In this document: piece after piece, positions 1-7,069 of the stretch
How the letters are laid out: every line of letters starts with the position of its first letter
Numbering within the stretch: the stretch's first letter is position 1
Assembly: GCA_946482615.1 (NCBI GenBank)
Contig: CAMLSF010000102.1
Span: forward strand, 1-13,936
Direction: 5' to 3'
Source of the DNA: an uncultured Chromatiaceae bacterium
GTDB lineage: Bacteria > Pseudomonadota > Gammaproteobacteria > Enterobacterales > Alteromonadaceae
DNA length: 13,936 nt
Made by a program: the position numbers and the translations under genes
The notes under the pieces: generated by a model
What the model was told of the DNA's origin: nothing
The model's database searches: none
What the model saw: the letters and a program-made list of their open reading frames with translations, nothing else

Positions 1-11
1 GTTCTGACCCC
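1..11. repeat. Partial copy of the RAYT-linked hairpin repeat at the window edge
   Basis: The first 11 bases end in TCTGACCCC (3-11). The same nine bases form the right arm of the hairpins at 3881-3889 and 4598-4606. The other arm would lie outside the window, so only a half copy is visible. It lies 5 bp beyond the stop codon of the DUF599 gene, matching the 3'-end position of the other copies. Confidence 0.55.
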
Positions 12-16
12 ATTTT

Positions 17-694
17 TTAGCATTCCTGCAACGCCTTCAGTGCTTTGGAATGAAACTCGCGGTGTTTCATCACCAGCAGAACAATCACTGCGGTCGCCAT
101 AAATAAGCTGGGGTCGATAAACCAGGACAAAGTGGCCAGAGAAAAATACATAGACCGCAAACCATAATTAAACGAATGCCCTGCCTGATCAATCACCTTG
201 GCCGTTCTGTTGGCATACAAGGCTTGCTCTTCTGCTGTCATTTCCCGGCCATCTGGTGCAGCACCAATCAATACACCACCAAAACCATATTGACGTAATG
301 ACCAGGTAAACTGGAAAAACGCAAAGACATAAATCACAGCCAAAAACAGAATTTTCAGCTGAATAGTTTCTTTATTCTGAGTAGCCCAGGGAGTCAGGTA
401 ACTCAATACCTCGCTGATACTGTTGCTTGAAGCCAGGGCCGTTAACAGACCTGCTAAAATCAGCAAAGTACTGGATGCAAAAAAGGACACGTTGCGTTCC
501 AGTGTTGCCAGCAGGGTGACATCTGATATCTTGTTTTCTCTACCCAACATTTGTTGCATCCAATGGGTACGTTTACGCCGCAATTCAAAGGATAAACAAC
601 TGACAGTGCGGGCTTTACGTTTGGCCACTATGGTGTAGCCTGTCCAAAGTGATAAAAACCAGACGACCGCTATTAAATCAAGTAACGTCAACAT
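17..694 (-). CDS. DUF599 family inner-membrane protein
   Basis: A 225-residue membrane protein of unknown function that matches the DUF599 (PF04654) pattern as I remember it. Hydrophobic segments lie at about residues 2-22, 70-89, 112-132 and 178-208. The family-like stretch NYGLRSMYFSLATLSWFIDP (about 176-195) is followed by a last membrane helix and a basic end with HREF. Length is normal for the family. It starts only 8 bp after the stop codon of the upstream histidine kinase gene, in the same direction, with a GGCGGG purine stretch just before the ATG, so the two are probably co-transcribed. The stop codon is followed at once by a half copy of the hairpin repeat. No biochemical role is known to me. 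A role with the kinase is only suggested by the gene order. Confidence 0.85.
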   Translation of the reverse strand: MLTLLDLIAVVWFLSLWTGYTIVAKRKARTVSCLSFELRRKRTHWMQQMLGRENKISDVTLLATLERNVSFFASSTLLILAGLLTALASSNSISEVLSYLTPWATQNKETIQLKILFLAVIYVFAFFQFTWSLRQYGFGGVLIGAAPDGREMTAEEQALYANRTAKVIDQAGHSFNYGLRSMYFSLATLSWFIDPSLFMATAVIVLLVMKHREFHSKALKALQEC

Positions 695-702
695 AACCCG
701 CC

Positions 703-2661
703 TTATTCGAGAGACAATTCAGTTGCCAGAGGCAAAGTGAAATAAAAACAAGCCCCACCAGCAGCAGAGCGATGGTAGCCTATGCTACCTCCCATAGCTT
801 TCACCAGGTCTTTACAAATGGCTAAGCCAAGTCCTGTGCCAGCCACCTGCCTGCGATCCGATGAATCTGCCTGTGAAAACTTCTCAAACAAACGGGACTC
901 AAAATCTGCAGCCACACCGTCACCTTGATCCGTCACAGCCACACGAACTGTCTTAGCGGATAACTCCACACTGACCTGCACCGAAGCCCCGGTGGGGGAA
1001 TACCGTATTGCATTAGCCAGCAGATTGGCCATCACCTGCTGTAACCGCACTTCATCCACTTCAACCCACAAGTCATCCTGTTCAGCGCAGTGCAGTTCCA
1101 GTTTTACCTGACGCTGTAAAGCCACTGGCTGATTCAGCTCAATTGCCTGACGCAGTAAGGCCGCCAAAGGCCATAACCTGAGCTTAAATTGCATCTTGTT
1201 GACCGCAAGTTTTTCTATGTCCAGTAAGTCGTTGATCAGCTTACCCAAACGCTGGCTGTTCTGTTGCGCCAGCGTCAACATATGCTGCTGTTTATCATTC
1301 AAAGGACCCAAAGCGCCACCAACAGCCAATCCCAAAGCGCCTGTGATAGCCGTCAAAGGTGTACGCAGTTCATGACTGACGGTAGAAACAAAATCGTTTT
1401 TTAGCTGCTCTATTTTTTTCCGCTCTGAAATATCCCGTATAAGCCAGACATAACGGGCTTTGCCCTGATGCTCAGTGCTGTTACGCGATAAATCCATCGC
1501 AAAAATTTCACCGTTTTGTCTTATCCCCTTCAGCTCAACAGCAGCACCTTCACCTAAAGCCAAAGTAGCCAGAACTTGTGCCTGACCCGGCGCTAATAAC
1601 AGAGTAAAAGGCTGATCAGTCAACTGCACCGGAAGATAACCAAACACTGTACTGACGGCACTATTGACGCGGTCAATGGTGCCATCCAAATCTGTAGTGA
1701 CTATCACATCTAATACGCTGTTGATAATACGGCGCGAATACATTTCATTATCTTGCAGCGCATCAGCAAACAAAGCACTGCGACGGTAGGAGTACAGTAA
1801 CCAGGCCAGCATCAGACAAAACACCACAGACAACGAGGCCCCCAACAAACGCCATTGCCACAAGCCCCAACCTGCGGCTTCATCCAAAAACCGCACTGCA
1901 ATTTGCCAGTCTGCACCTTTGATATTTAAATCCAGTATCAGGGCATCTTTACTGAATAAATGGGAGTAGCCGAATAAGGCGGTGGAGTTTTTGTCTTTTT
2001 CGCGGATCCCCACCTGGACCTGATAACTGTTCGCCTGCTGTAACAGCATCTGATTAAAAGCCGTTAAATCCAGCACTGTACTGATAATGCCCCAGTAACT
2101 GCCATCATTCAGAAACAAAGGCAAACGGTAAATATAACCATCGCCCCCCTGAATAAGAGCAACAGGCCCCACCAGTTTAGCTTCTTTGCTGTCAATTAAT
2201 TGTTTAATTTCAGGCCACTGCTGCGGTAAGTTTTTGTAGTTCAGCCCTAAAGCCCGCTCATTGCCCTGTAGCGGATAAATCAGCGTCAGCACATTATCTG
2301 GAGCCAGACCTATATTGCGGATATGTTTGCCTTGCTCCAGCAGGTTTTGCAGCAAAAAACGCATTTCTTTATCAGACAGCTTGCCATCGCTGGCACGTAT
2401 ATGTGACGCCAGTCCCAGGCTCATATACAAGGAAGTATTTAATTCAGCTTCGACAAAAGAGCGCAACTGACCTGAAATGCCAACCAACTGCTGCAACGCC
2501 TGGTTTTGACGTTGTTCGACCAATTGCCTGGCCTGGTATTCAGTAATAATAGCGGCACAGAGTAAACAGAATAACGGCATCACCCATTGCCAGGGCAACA
2601 GCCAATGAGATTGTTGTTTTAAAGCGCTGCTCTGTTCCATGGTTTGCAACCTGTTGAACAT
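703..2661 (-). CDS. CHASE-PAS sensor histidine kinase
   Basis: A 652-residue membrane-bound sensor kinase. Membrane helices lie at about 23-41 and 272-291 and enclose a periplasmic domain of some 230 residues resembling CHASE (for example ASHIRA, IRNIGLAPDN, PVALIQGGDGYIYRLPLF). A cytoplasmic PAS domain follows (about 305-415, ending VWLIRDISERKKIEQL). The HisKA domain has the phospho-acceptor His430 in STVSHELRTPL. The HATPase domain has the N-box Asn550, G1 box DQGDG (578-582) and G2 box GTGLGL (608-613). All catalytic motifs look intact. There is no receiver domain and no response-regulator gene alongside, so the partner must be encoded elsewhere. CHASE domains in general bind small extracellular ligands; the ligand here is unknown. 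Start is uncertain: the first ATG has no clear ribosome site, and Met8 (start at 2640) is an alternative with AGG about 10 bases upstream. Confidence 0.9.
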   Translation of the reverse strand: MFNRLQTMEQSSALKQQSHWLLPWQWVMPLFCLLCAAIITEYQARQLVEQRQNQALQQLVGISGQLRSFVEAELNTSLYMSLGLASHIRASDGKLSDKEMRFLLQNLLEQGKHIRNIGLAPDNVLTLIYPLQGNERALGLNYKNLPQQWPEIKQLIDSKEAKLVGPVALIQGGDGYIYRLPLFLNDGSYWGIISTVLDLTAFNQMLLQQANSYQVQVGIREKDKNSTALFGYSHLFSKDALILDLNIKGADWQIAVRFLDEAAGWGLWQWRLLGASLSVVFCLMLAWLLYSYRRSALFADALQDNEMYSRRIINSVLDVIVTTDLDGTIDRVNSAVSTVFGYLPVQLTDQPFTLLLAPGQAQVLATLALGEGAAVELKGIRQNGEIFAMDLSRNSTEHQGKARYVWLIRDISERKKIEQLKNDFVSTVSHELRTPLTAITGALGLAVGGALGPLNDKQQHMLTLAQQNSQRLGKLINDLLDIEKLAVNKMQFKLRLWPLAALLRQAIELNQPVALQRQVKLELHCAEQDDLWVEVDEVRLQQVMANLLANAIRYSPTGASVQVSVELSAKTVRVAVTDQGDGVAADFESRLFEKFSQADSSDRRQVAGTGLGLAICKDLVKAMGGSIGYHRSAAGGACFYFTLPLATELSLE

Positions 2662-2818
2662 ATTCTGTTATCGTCAGTGACTATAACCTATCCGAACAGA
2701 ATTACTCCATGGCCGAATCGCACTGAACTCAGAATAAAAGTTTAAACCGCCGTGCTGAGAATCGAACCGGGCCGTGTTAAACTGCCCCGCCCTGACGGCT
2801 TGACACTGCATCAGTAGA

Positions 2819-2822
2819 GGAG
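2819..2822 (+). promoter_or_regulatory. Ribosome binding site fixing the GTG start of pyrC
   Basis: GGAG lies 7 bases before the GTG at 2830 and supports that non-ATG start. The 168-bp gap between the histidine kinase and pyrC starts must hold both divergent promoters, but I see no convincing -35/-10 pair. The TTGACA at 2800-2805 is too close to the start codon to have a usable -10. Confidence 0.7.
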
Positions 2823-2829
2823 AAGCGCT

Positions 2830-3879
2830 GTGACTGAATTAATTCTGCAAACCCCGGACGACTGGCACTTACATTTTCGCGACGGCGATATGCTCAAAGA
2901 AACTGTGGCAGCTACTGCCCGTTGTTTTAAGCGCGCTATTGTCATGCCTAATCTTGTTCCTCCTGTCACCAACGCAGCAGAAGCTTTGGCTTACAAAGAA
3001 CGTATTCTTGCCGCCCGCCCTGCAGGCAGCAGTTTTGAACCTCTGATGGTGTTGTATTTAACAGACAAAACCACAGCCGAAGACATCAAAGCCGCCAAAG
3101 CCGCTGGCGTAGTAGCCGCTAAATTGTATCCGGCAGGTGCAACCACCAACTCTCACTCCGGTGTCAGCAGCTTAAGTAAGTTGTATCCTGTGCTGGAAGT
3201 GATGGCAGAGCAGCAAATGCTATTGCTGGTACATGGTGAAGTCACCGACAGCCATATTGATATTTTTGACCGTGAAAAAGTCTTTATCGATCAGCATTTA
3301 ACTCAGCTGGTTAACACTATTCCTGGTCTTAAAGTGGTGTTTGAACACATCACCACGGCCGATGCGGTTGAGTTTGTCAAAGCCGCGCCAGAGCGTGTTG
3401 CAGCCACCATCACACCACAGCATTTATTACTGAACCGTAACGATATGTTAGTGGGCGGTGTACGCCCGCATAACTACTGCCTGCCGGTCCTCAAACGCCG
3501 TACTCATCAGGAAGCTTTACGTGCTGTAGTTGCTACCGGCAATAAGAAGTTTTTCTTAGGCACAGATTCAGCGCCCCATGCTAAACACCGTAAAGAAGCA
3601 GCTTGTGGTTGTGCTGGTTGTTACAGTGCCTGGAGTGCCATTGAGCTGTACGCTCAGGTATTTGAAGACTTAGGTTGCCTGGATAAGTTAGAAGGTTTTG
3701 CCAGCCACTATGGTCCGGACTTCTACAACCTGCCACGCAACAGCGGCACCATCACTTTAGTGAAACAAAACTGGACTGTACCAGCGGAGATCACCTTACC
3801 CGATGGCAGCCCTATAGTGCCGTTTTTCGCTGAGCAGCAATTAAGCTGGCAGTTGAAGCAGACAGTGTCAGAGTCTTGA
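2830..3879 (+). CDS. pyrC: Dihydroorotase, type II (pyrimidine biosynthesis)
   Basis: Cytosolic zinc enzyme that cyclises N-carbamoyl-aspartate to dihydroorotate, the third step of de novo pyrimidine synthesis. The 349 residues match the E. coli PyrC size and show the full active site. His13 and His15 are in WHLHFRDG. Lys98 in [13 protein letters not shown] is the lysine carbamylated to bridge the two metals. His135 is in LLVHGEV, His173 in FEHITT, and Asp246 in GTDSAPH. The substrate loop region [11 protein letters not shown] is also present. Translation starts at GTG with a GGAG site 7 bases upstream. The gene stands alone, divergent from the kinase operon. Its last codons and TGA lie inside a hairpin repeat (3867-3886), so the C-terminal residues after SWQL may have been altered by that element. 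Function is very secure. Confidence 0.97.
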   Translation: MTELILQTPDDWHLHFRDGDMLKETVAATARCFKRAIVMPNLVPPVTNAAEALAYKERILAARPAGSSFEPLMVLYLTDKTTAEDIKAAKAAGVVAAKLYPAGATTNSHSGVSSLSKLYPVLEVMAEQQMLLLVHGEVTDSHIDIFDREKVFIDQHLTQLVNTIPGLKVVFEHITTADAVEFVKAAPERVAATITPQHLLLNRNDMLVGGVRPHNYCLPVLKRRTHQEALRAVVATGNKKFFLGTDSAPHAKHRKEAACGCAGCYSAWSAIELYAQVFEDLGCLDKLEGFASHYGPDFYNLPRNSGTITLVKQNWTVPAEITLPDGSPIVPFFAEQQLSWQLKQTVSES

Positions 3880-3886
3880 CTCTGAC
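3867..3886. repeat. RAYT-linked hairpin 1, overlapping the pyrC stop
   Basis: Arms GTCAGAGTC (3867-3875) and GACTCTGAC (3878-3886) are exact inverse complements with only TT between them. The pyrC TGA (3877-3879) lies in the centre. CCCC follows the right arm as in the full copy at 4581-4606, but the left arm lacks the matching GGGG. There is no T-run after the hairpin, so it is not a typical intrinsic terminator. Confidence 0.8.
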
Positions 3887-3933
3887 CCCATACATAGATG
3901 CTGTTACTGGCTTATGATGTGGAAAACTGCATG

Positions 3934-3959
3934 GAGGTTAGAGCCTAAGCTCTGACCTC
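3934..3959. repeat. RAYT-linked hairpin 2, overlapping the transposase stop
   Basis: Arms GAGGTTAGAGC (3934-3944) and GCTCTGACCTC (3949-3959) flank a CTAA loop and pair along 11 positions with one T/G mismatch. On the minus strand this element encodes the last residues of the transposase and its TAA stop at 3938-3940. Confidence 0.8.
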
Positions 3960-4495
3960 GCAAACAGTCCTCTGTAGTTCCGCTGTCGCTCAGCCGCAGT
4001 TGTGCCAAGAGCCAGATAGCATGGATGCGGGGTTAGCAGTTGGATGGATTTACCTAATGCATTGGCCTGATAACTGCTCCACGGATAATCAGCAGGATCA
4101 GCGACCATAAAAGCTCGTACCGGATTTAATTCAATATAACGACTGACCTGCAGCAAATAGAGTTCAGAATCCACCAGCTCGGATTTAAATCGTCCCTCCC
4201 ACAAGGTTCCGGTTCTTTGATAACGTTGATTGACGTACCAAACGTAGTAGCGCCCCAAATTCTGCATTAAGTTACTTATGCCTTTTGCCGTAGCGGGTGT
4301 TGCTAACAAATGCACATGGTTAGTCATTAAAACAAAAGCATGAATGGCAACAGCGTACTTCTCGCTGTATTCCTTAAGTTTGCTCAGATAAACCCGATAA
4401 TCCAGCTCACTGAAAAAGCAGACCTGTTTGTTATTACCACGTTGAATAACATGTTGAGGTACATCTGGTATGTTTAACCGTTTTGCTCGTGCCAT
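3938..4495 (-). CDS. REP-associated tyrosine transposase (RAYT, IS200/Y1-like)
   Basis: A 185-residue single-domain Y1 HUH protein of the REP-associated tyrosine transposase type, thought to act on REP hairpins as single-stranded DNA. The HUH motif is in NHVHLL (His60 and His62). A candidate nucleophile is Tyr120 in SRYIELNPVRA. The conserved GTLWEGRFKS (96-105) and the N-terminal LNIPDVPQHVIQRGNN are typical of the family. I chose the ATG at 4495 because GGGGC lies 6 bases upstream and the resulting MARAKR start resembles relatives; an ATG at 4516 would add seven residues. Inverted-repeat hairpins of a single family lie at both ends of the gene (3934-3959 and 4581-4606) and again at 3867-3886, as expected for a RAYT with its own REP elements. 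The reading frame and motifs look intact. RAYTs usually occur as single, non-IS genes, so the gene may be domesticated rather than freely mobile. Confidence 0.92.
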   Translation of the reverse strand: MARAKRLNIPDVPQHVIQRGNNKQVCFFSELDYRVYLSKLKEYSEKYAVAIHAFVLMTNHVHLLATPATAKGISNLMQNLGRYYVWYVNQRYQRTGTLWEGRFKSELVDSELYLLQVSRYIELNPVRAFMVADPADYPWSSYQANALGKSIQLLTPHPCYLALGTTAAERQRNYRGLFARSELRL

Positions 4496-4576
4496 TACAA
4501 AGCCCCGAAAATTCACACAAATTCAACAATAGAGTGAATTATCAGCTTTGCTACTGCGTCAGAGGCATTTTTTGAT

Positions 4577-6097
4577 TCAGGGGGTCAGAGCCAAAGCTCT
4601 GACCCCGCAATAACAGCCTGGTTCACGTGGACAATGATTGCCGCGCGAACAAATCAGCTGGGCGGGTTTATCTAAACTACGGGCCACCCAGTTGATATTC
4701 AAAATATTCGACACTGTAGTCAAGGTAGAGCGAATGGCTTTAGGCACTACGGCAGAACCGCCCTGACTACGGCAGAGTTGTTTTAACTCCTGCGCCATAG
4801 TTTCTACATCCATGCCCTGCGCCTCTATCGCCGGGTTTAAATCTATCCCGGCACAAAGCACATGAGCATTGCCCGCTAAATCCGACACTTTGGTGGATTC
4901 ACAACAATAAATCCGTGGCTGGCCCTGCACATCCAAAATCGACAGCTGTGCTGAATGCGCCGATTCGGCCGCCTCAAACATCCGAAACACAGCCCAATGC
5001 TGACAAGGGTCTTCCACCTGGCGCATATTGCCCCAGGGTAAAGGAATACCATTGCCCCTATACACCGCCTTCAATTTACCCGGTGTGTAGGCATCAAAAT
5101 AATGCCAGTGACTGTAGGGCGACACAGCCGTCATACGACGCATAGCAACAGAGGCCGAGACACCAGCTAAGTGATGTGAACTGATTTCATAACCTTGTTT
5201 GTCTAATAGCTGACGAAACGGCATTTTAGGGCACAACAAAGCACCGGCAAAAAAGCTCGACTCAAAATCCCGCCAGGCATGCAGAATATCCTGAGGTGCC
5301 ACAGCACTGTCATCCGTCGGCACAGAGTCAAAAGCCCCACCGACCATCATGCCGCTTTTGACACCATCTTTGTTATGCAATACCGCATGACCAATATGCA
5401 CGGCCAGCTCGTATTTCAGCCGGGTTGGCCACTGTTGCAACAGCTTATTTAAATGCAAAGTGCCGGGCGGTAAAAAATACGAGGTCGGTACGTTTTTCGA
5501 CAATACACCGAGTTCGTCCAAGACTTCTTTTGGCGTTTGCTCAAACCAGCGCACCTGCAGGCCCAGTTGCTGCACTATCTGCATTAAATCTTCCACAGAC
5601 AGCGGCATACGTTTCAGGCCTACTTCTTCAGCAGCCCGTTCCAGCTCAGGAAAATGGTTTTGATGATGCTCCTGATGCGCACGAATAAGCAGCTGCGCAA
5701 ACTGACGGCCACTGATACCGGTTTGCGACAACATCTCCGGAATCGCAATTTGCAGAATATCGTTAGAAAACAAAAAGCCCGGTTCCAGCGCCATACCTGA
5801 CACCCCACCACGACTGCCTTTTTGCGGGGTAATATCCAGTTGCTGCTCTTCGCCATCCAAAAACCATTCGACGTCTTTTTGAAACACCTCTGCAATAACC
5901 TGCAGCATATCCAGGCTGGGCACGCGTTTGCCACGCTCAATCATCGACAAATAAGACACGGACGGCGCAGACTCAGAATTCACTCTGATGCAGCGGGTCG
6001 ACAAGTCTTCCATCGTCAAATTATTCCGTTTCCGCAAGTTTCTGATCTTAGTACCAAGGAAATGCGACTTTCTGAGTAAACTTTTATTAGCTGTCAT
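4577..6097 (-). CDS. RamB/PrpR/ScfR-type transcriptional regulator (short-chain fatty acyl regulator family)
   Basis: A 506-residue cytosolic DNA-binding regulator. Residues about 14-82 form an XRE-type helix-turn-helix (IRNLRKRNNLTMEDLS, SYLSMIERGKRVPSLDML). The middle resembles IrrE/DUF955, with ELAVHIGHAVLH (230-241) and HAWRDFESSFFAGALLCP (273-290). The HEXXH zinc motif is degenerate, since VHIGH lacks the catalytic Glu, so protease activity is unlikely. The C-terminal part resembles DUF2083 and ends in a Cys-rich stretch with Cys483, 489, 495 and 497. Known relatives control acetate, propionate and glyoxylate-shunt genes in actinobacteria, and PrpR carries an Fe-S cluster; whether these cysteines do the same is inference. 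It is divergent from a malate synthase G-like fragment gene, which fits a role in C2/C3 acid metabolism. Residues about 498-506 (GVRALALTP) and the stop are encoded by a REP hairpin. No clear ribosome site precedes the ATG. Confidence 0.85.
   Translation of the reverse strand: MTANKSLLRKSHFLGTKIRNLRKRNNLTMEDLSTRCIRVNSESAPSVSYLSMIERGKRVPSLDMLQVIAEVFQKDVEWFLDGEEQQLDITPQKGSRGGVSGMALEPGFLFSNDILQIAIPEMLSQTGISGRQFAQLLIRAHQEHHQNHFPELERAAEEVGLKRMPLSVEDLMQIVQQLGLQVRWFEQTPKEVLDELGVLSKNVPTSYFLPPGTLHLNKLLQQWPTRLKYELAVHIGHAVLHNKDGVKSGMMVGGAFDSVPTDDSAVAPQDILHAWRDFESSFFAGALLCPKMPFRQLLDKQGYEISSHHLAGVSASVAMRRMTAVSPYSHWHYFDAYTPGKLKAVYRGNGIPLPWGNMRQVEDPCQHWAVFRMFEAAESAHSAQLSILDVQGQPRIYCCESTKVSDLAGNAHVLCAGIDLNPAIEAQGMDVETMAQELKQLCRSQGGSAVVPKAIRSTLTTVSNILNINWVARSLDKPAQLICSRGNHCPREPGCYCGVRALALTP
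4581..4606. repeat. RAYT-linked hairpin 3, encoding the C-terminus of the ScfR-type regulator
   Basis: GGGGTCAGAGC (4581-4591), loop CAAA, GCTCTGACCCC (4596-4606) form a perfect 11-bp inverted repeat, the most complete copy in the window. On the minus strand it is read as GVRALALTP, just before the TGA at 4577-4579. Confidence 0.88.
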
Positions 6098-6140
6098 TTT
6101 GTAAAATTCACACTGTGAAGTTTTAATTGTGAAATTATTC
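6097..6140. promoter_or_regulatory. Probable operator region between the regulator gene and the malate synthase-like gene
   Basis: Immediately upstream of the regulator ATG lies a perfect inverted repeat, TTCACACTGTGAA (6107-6119). It is flanked by TTTTGTAAAA (6097-6106) and by a second TTGTGAAATT (6127-6136). RamB boxes in actinobacteria are described as TTTGCAAA-like, which TTTTGTAAAA loosely recalls. The position covers the start of the regulator gene, so autoregulation is likely, and control of the divergent gene is possible. I cannot assign -35/-10 boxes reliably. Confidence 0.5.
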
Positions 6141-6242
6141 AGAAAACTAACATAGACTAAATATCAGGCAACAGCAATGCTGCTTTACTGGCCCTACAGC
6201 CTTAAGAACTTATTACAAGCAACACAAAACAGGACGAAAATC

Positions 6243-6758
6243 ATGAACATGACAGCCACCCAAAACTCACACCAGGACCATGATATCCGGGAAGAGATCA
6301 GCTACATAGCCGGGCTGAACCAGAGTCATGTCCGTCAGATCATGGATTACTCCAAAGCTTTTCTGGATAAAGTGTTCCCGCTGGACAGAGGTTCCCACAA
6401 AGACGTTTGCAGTTATGTGGTGTATTACCAGCATCTATTGGCCTTTTTTGCCGACGGCAGCAACAGTGGTTTAAAAACGCCATCGCAGTTTGTCGCTTTT
6501 GGTGGCCATCCGGAACAGCCACAATCCCTGCTGCTAAAAGACGGCGAACGCCATGTCGAATTATTGTTTTGCCACAAAGGTGTACATGGCAGTCTGGATA
6601 AAGCCGGTATTGAAGATATTCAGCTGCAGTTGACAGGCGAACAGGCCGGCTGGTTCAGTATGATCCGCGGTAACGCTCAGGCACAGCCTTGTATTACCTC
6701 TGCACAAAATAGTCCATGCTTTCGTGCAAAAGAGGGTGGCGATTACAGAGTAAATTAG
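6243..6758 (+). CDS. Stand-alone malate synthase G alpha/beta-domain protein (no catalytic barrel)
   Basis: A 171-residue soluble protein. Residues about 27-130 align by eye with the alpha/beta domain inserted in the barrel of malate synthase G (E. coli GlcB about 135-262). Matching landmarks are AFLDKVFPLDRGSHKDV against RFLDESLPLENGSYQDV, LKTPSQFVAFGGHPEQP against LRTPAQFVGYRGDAAAP, SLLLKDGERHVEL against ILLKNNGLHIEL, and LDKAGIEDIQLQ against DDPAHINDVIVE. The family continues with a Glu/Asp-rich barrel strand (DCEDSVAAVDAEDK). Here the frame instead ends in an unrelated 41-residue tail. The catalytic Arg, Glu and Asp residues of the barrel are absent, so it cannot be a malate synthase. The frame is uninterrupted, begins at an ATG with AGGACG upstream, and is divergent from a regulator of the glyoxylate/propionate type, which argues for a real gene. 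An ATG at 6177 would add 22 residues but has no clear ribosome site. A decayed gene remnant remains possible. Confidence 0.7.
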   Translation: MNMTATQNSHQDHDIREEISYIAGLNQSHVRQIMDYSKAFLDKVFPLDRGSHKDVCSYVVYYQHLLAFFADGSNSGLKTPSQFVAFGGHPEQPQSLLLKDGERHVELLFCHKGVHGSLDKAGIEDIQLQLTGEQAGWFSMIRGNAQAQPCITSAQNSPCFRAKEGGDYRVN

Positions 6759-6818
6759 TTATAACTAACTCAGTTGATTTTTTATCCTCTCGAAAACAGC
6801 AGTGACGGGCAGGTAAAG

Positions 6819-6849
6819 TTTGCCAAAGCTGATAAAAATCAGCGGCAAA
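6819..6849. other. Bulged stem-loop upstream of the terminator
   Basis: TTTGCC (6819-6824), AAA bulge, GCTGAT (6828-6833), AAAA loop, ATCAGC (6838-6843), GGCAAA (6844-6849). This gives 12 base pairs with one three-base bulge. It sits 41 bp before the strong terminator, so the pair could be the body and end of a small RNA or a folded 3' untranslated region. I match it to no known RNA family. Confidence 0.4.
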
Positions 6850-6890
6850 AAGAATAAAAACAACAGGGGACGATAGACGTCGACGGGGAG

Positions 6891-6919
6891 AAAAAGGCCA
6901 GCAATAGCTGGCCTTTTTT
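6891..6919. terminator. Bidirectional intrinsic terminator
   Basis: AAAAAGGCCAGC (6891-6902), AATA loop, GCTGGCCTTTTT (6907-6918) form a perfect 12-bp stem with T-runs on both strands. It lies between the rightward malate synthase-like gene and the leftward TonB receptor gene and would stop transcription from both sides. Confidence 0.92.
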
Positions 6920-7058
6920 ATGTCCATGGAGGGACGGTATGTCAAAAATGTCGGGGGGATAACGGTCTTTCGAAATGCCAAGAGTTTGGCATTTCGCCGC
7001 TATCACGCCTTCGCCTCCGGCGCAGGCCGGAAGCTTGTTGCGACGATGTCCATGGAGG
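6920..7058. repeat. 13-bp direct repeats bracketing a stem-loop
   Basis: ATGTCCATGGAGG occurs at 6920-6932 and 7046-7058. Between them CGAAATGCCAA (6971-6981) and TTGGCATTTCG (6986-6996) form an 11-bp stem with a 4-base loop, and CCGG-rich sequence follows (about 7016-7031). The unit resembles the small intergenic repeat elements of aquatic gammaproteobacteria, but copy number cannot be judged from this window. Confidence 0.55.
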
Positions 7059-7069
7059 TATGATACCAA

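Larger units (their letters stand above)
6759..7069. other. Non-coding stretch of stem-loops and short repeats between convergent genes
   Basis: No convincing gene. From left to right it holds a bulged stem (6819-6849), a strong bidirectional terminator (6891-6919), two copies of a 13-bp repeat (6920-6932 and 7046-7058) and an 11-bp stem-loop (6971-6996). A short palindrome TTAGTTATAACTAA (6755-6768) spans the stop of the upstream gene, with TTTTTT at 6778-6783. Confidence 0.75.

Noticed and set aside
2800..2805. TTGACA as the -35 box of pyrC
   Set aside because: A -10 box at normal spacing would fall on the ribosome binding site, and the sequence there (AAGCGC region) does not resemble one.
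3867..3890. Hairpin after pyrC as an intrinsic terminator
   Set aside because: The stem has almost no loop, contains the stop codon and is followed by CCCCATACATAG rather than a T-run. It belongs to the REP-like family.
4915..6079. Several plus-strand frames opposite the ScfR-type regulator gene
   Set aside because: Their products show no recognisable domain, and they lie wholly antisense to a gene with clear family motifs.
6243..6758. Annotation as malate synthase
   Set aside because: Only the inserted domain is present. The N-terminal clasp, the catalytic barrel and the C-terminal plug are missing, and no continuation is visible in other frames downstream.
6694..7069. Two overlapping minus-strand reading frames (6694-6981 and 6839-7069) in the non-coding block
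   Set aside because: They run through a terminator, stem-loops and the 13-bp direct repeats, have low-complexity chance-like products and no ribosome site, and one overlaps the end of the malate synthase-like gene.
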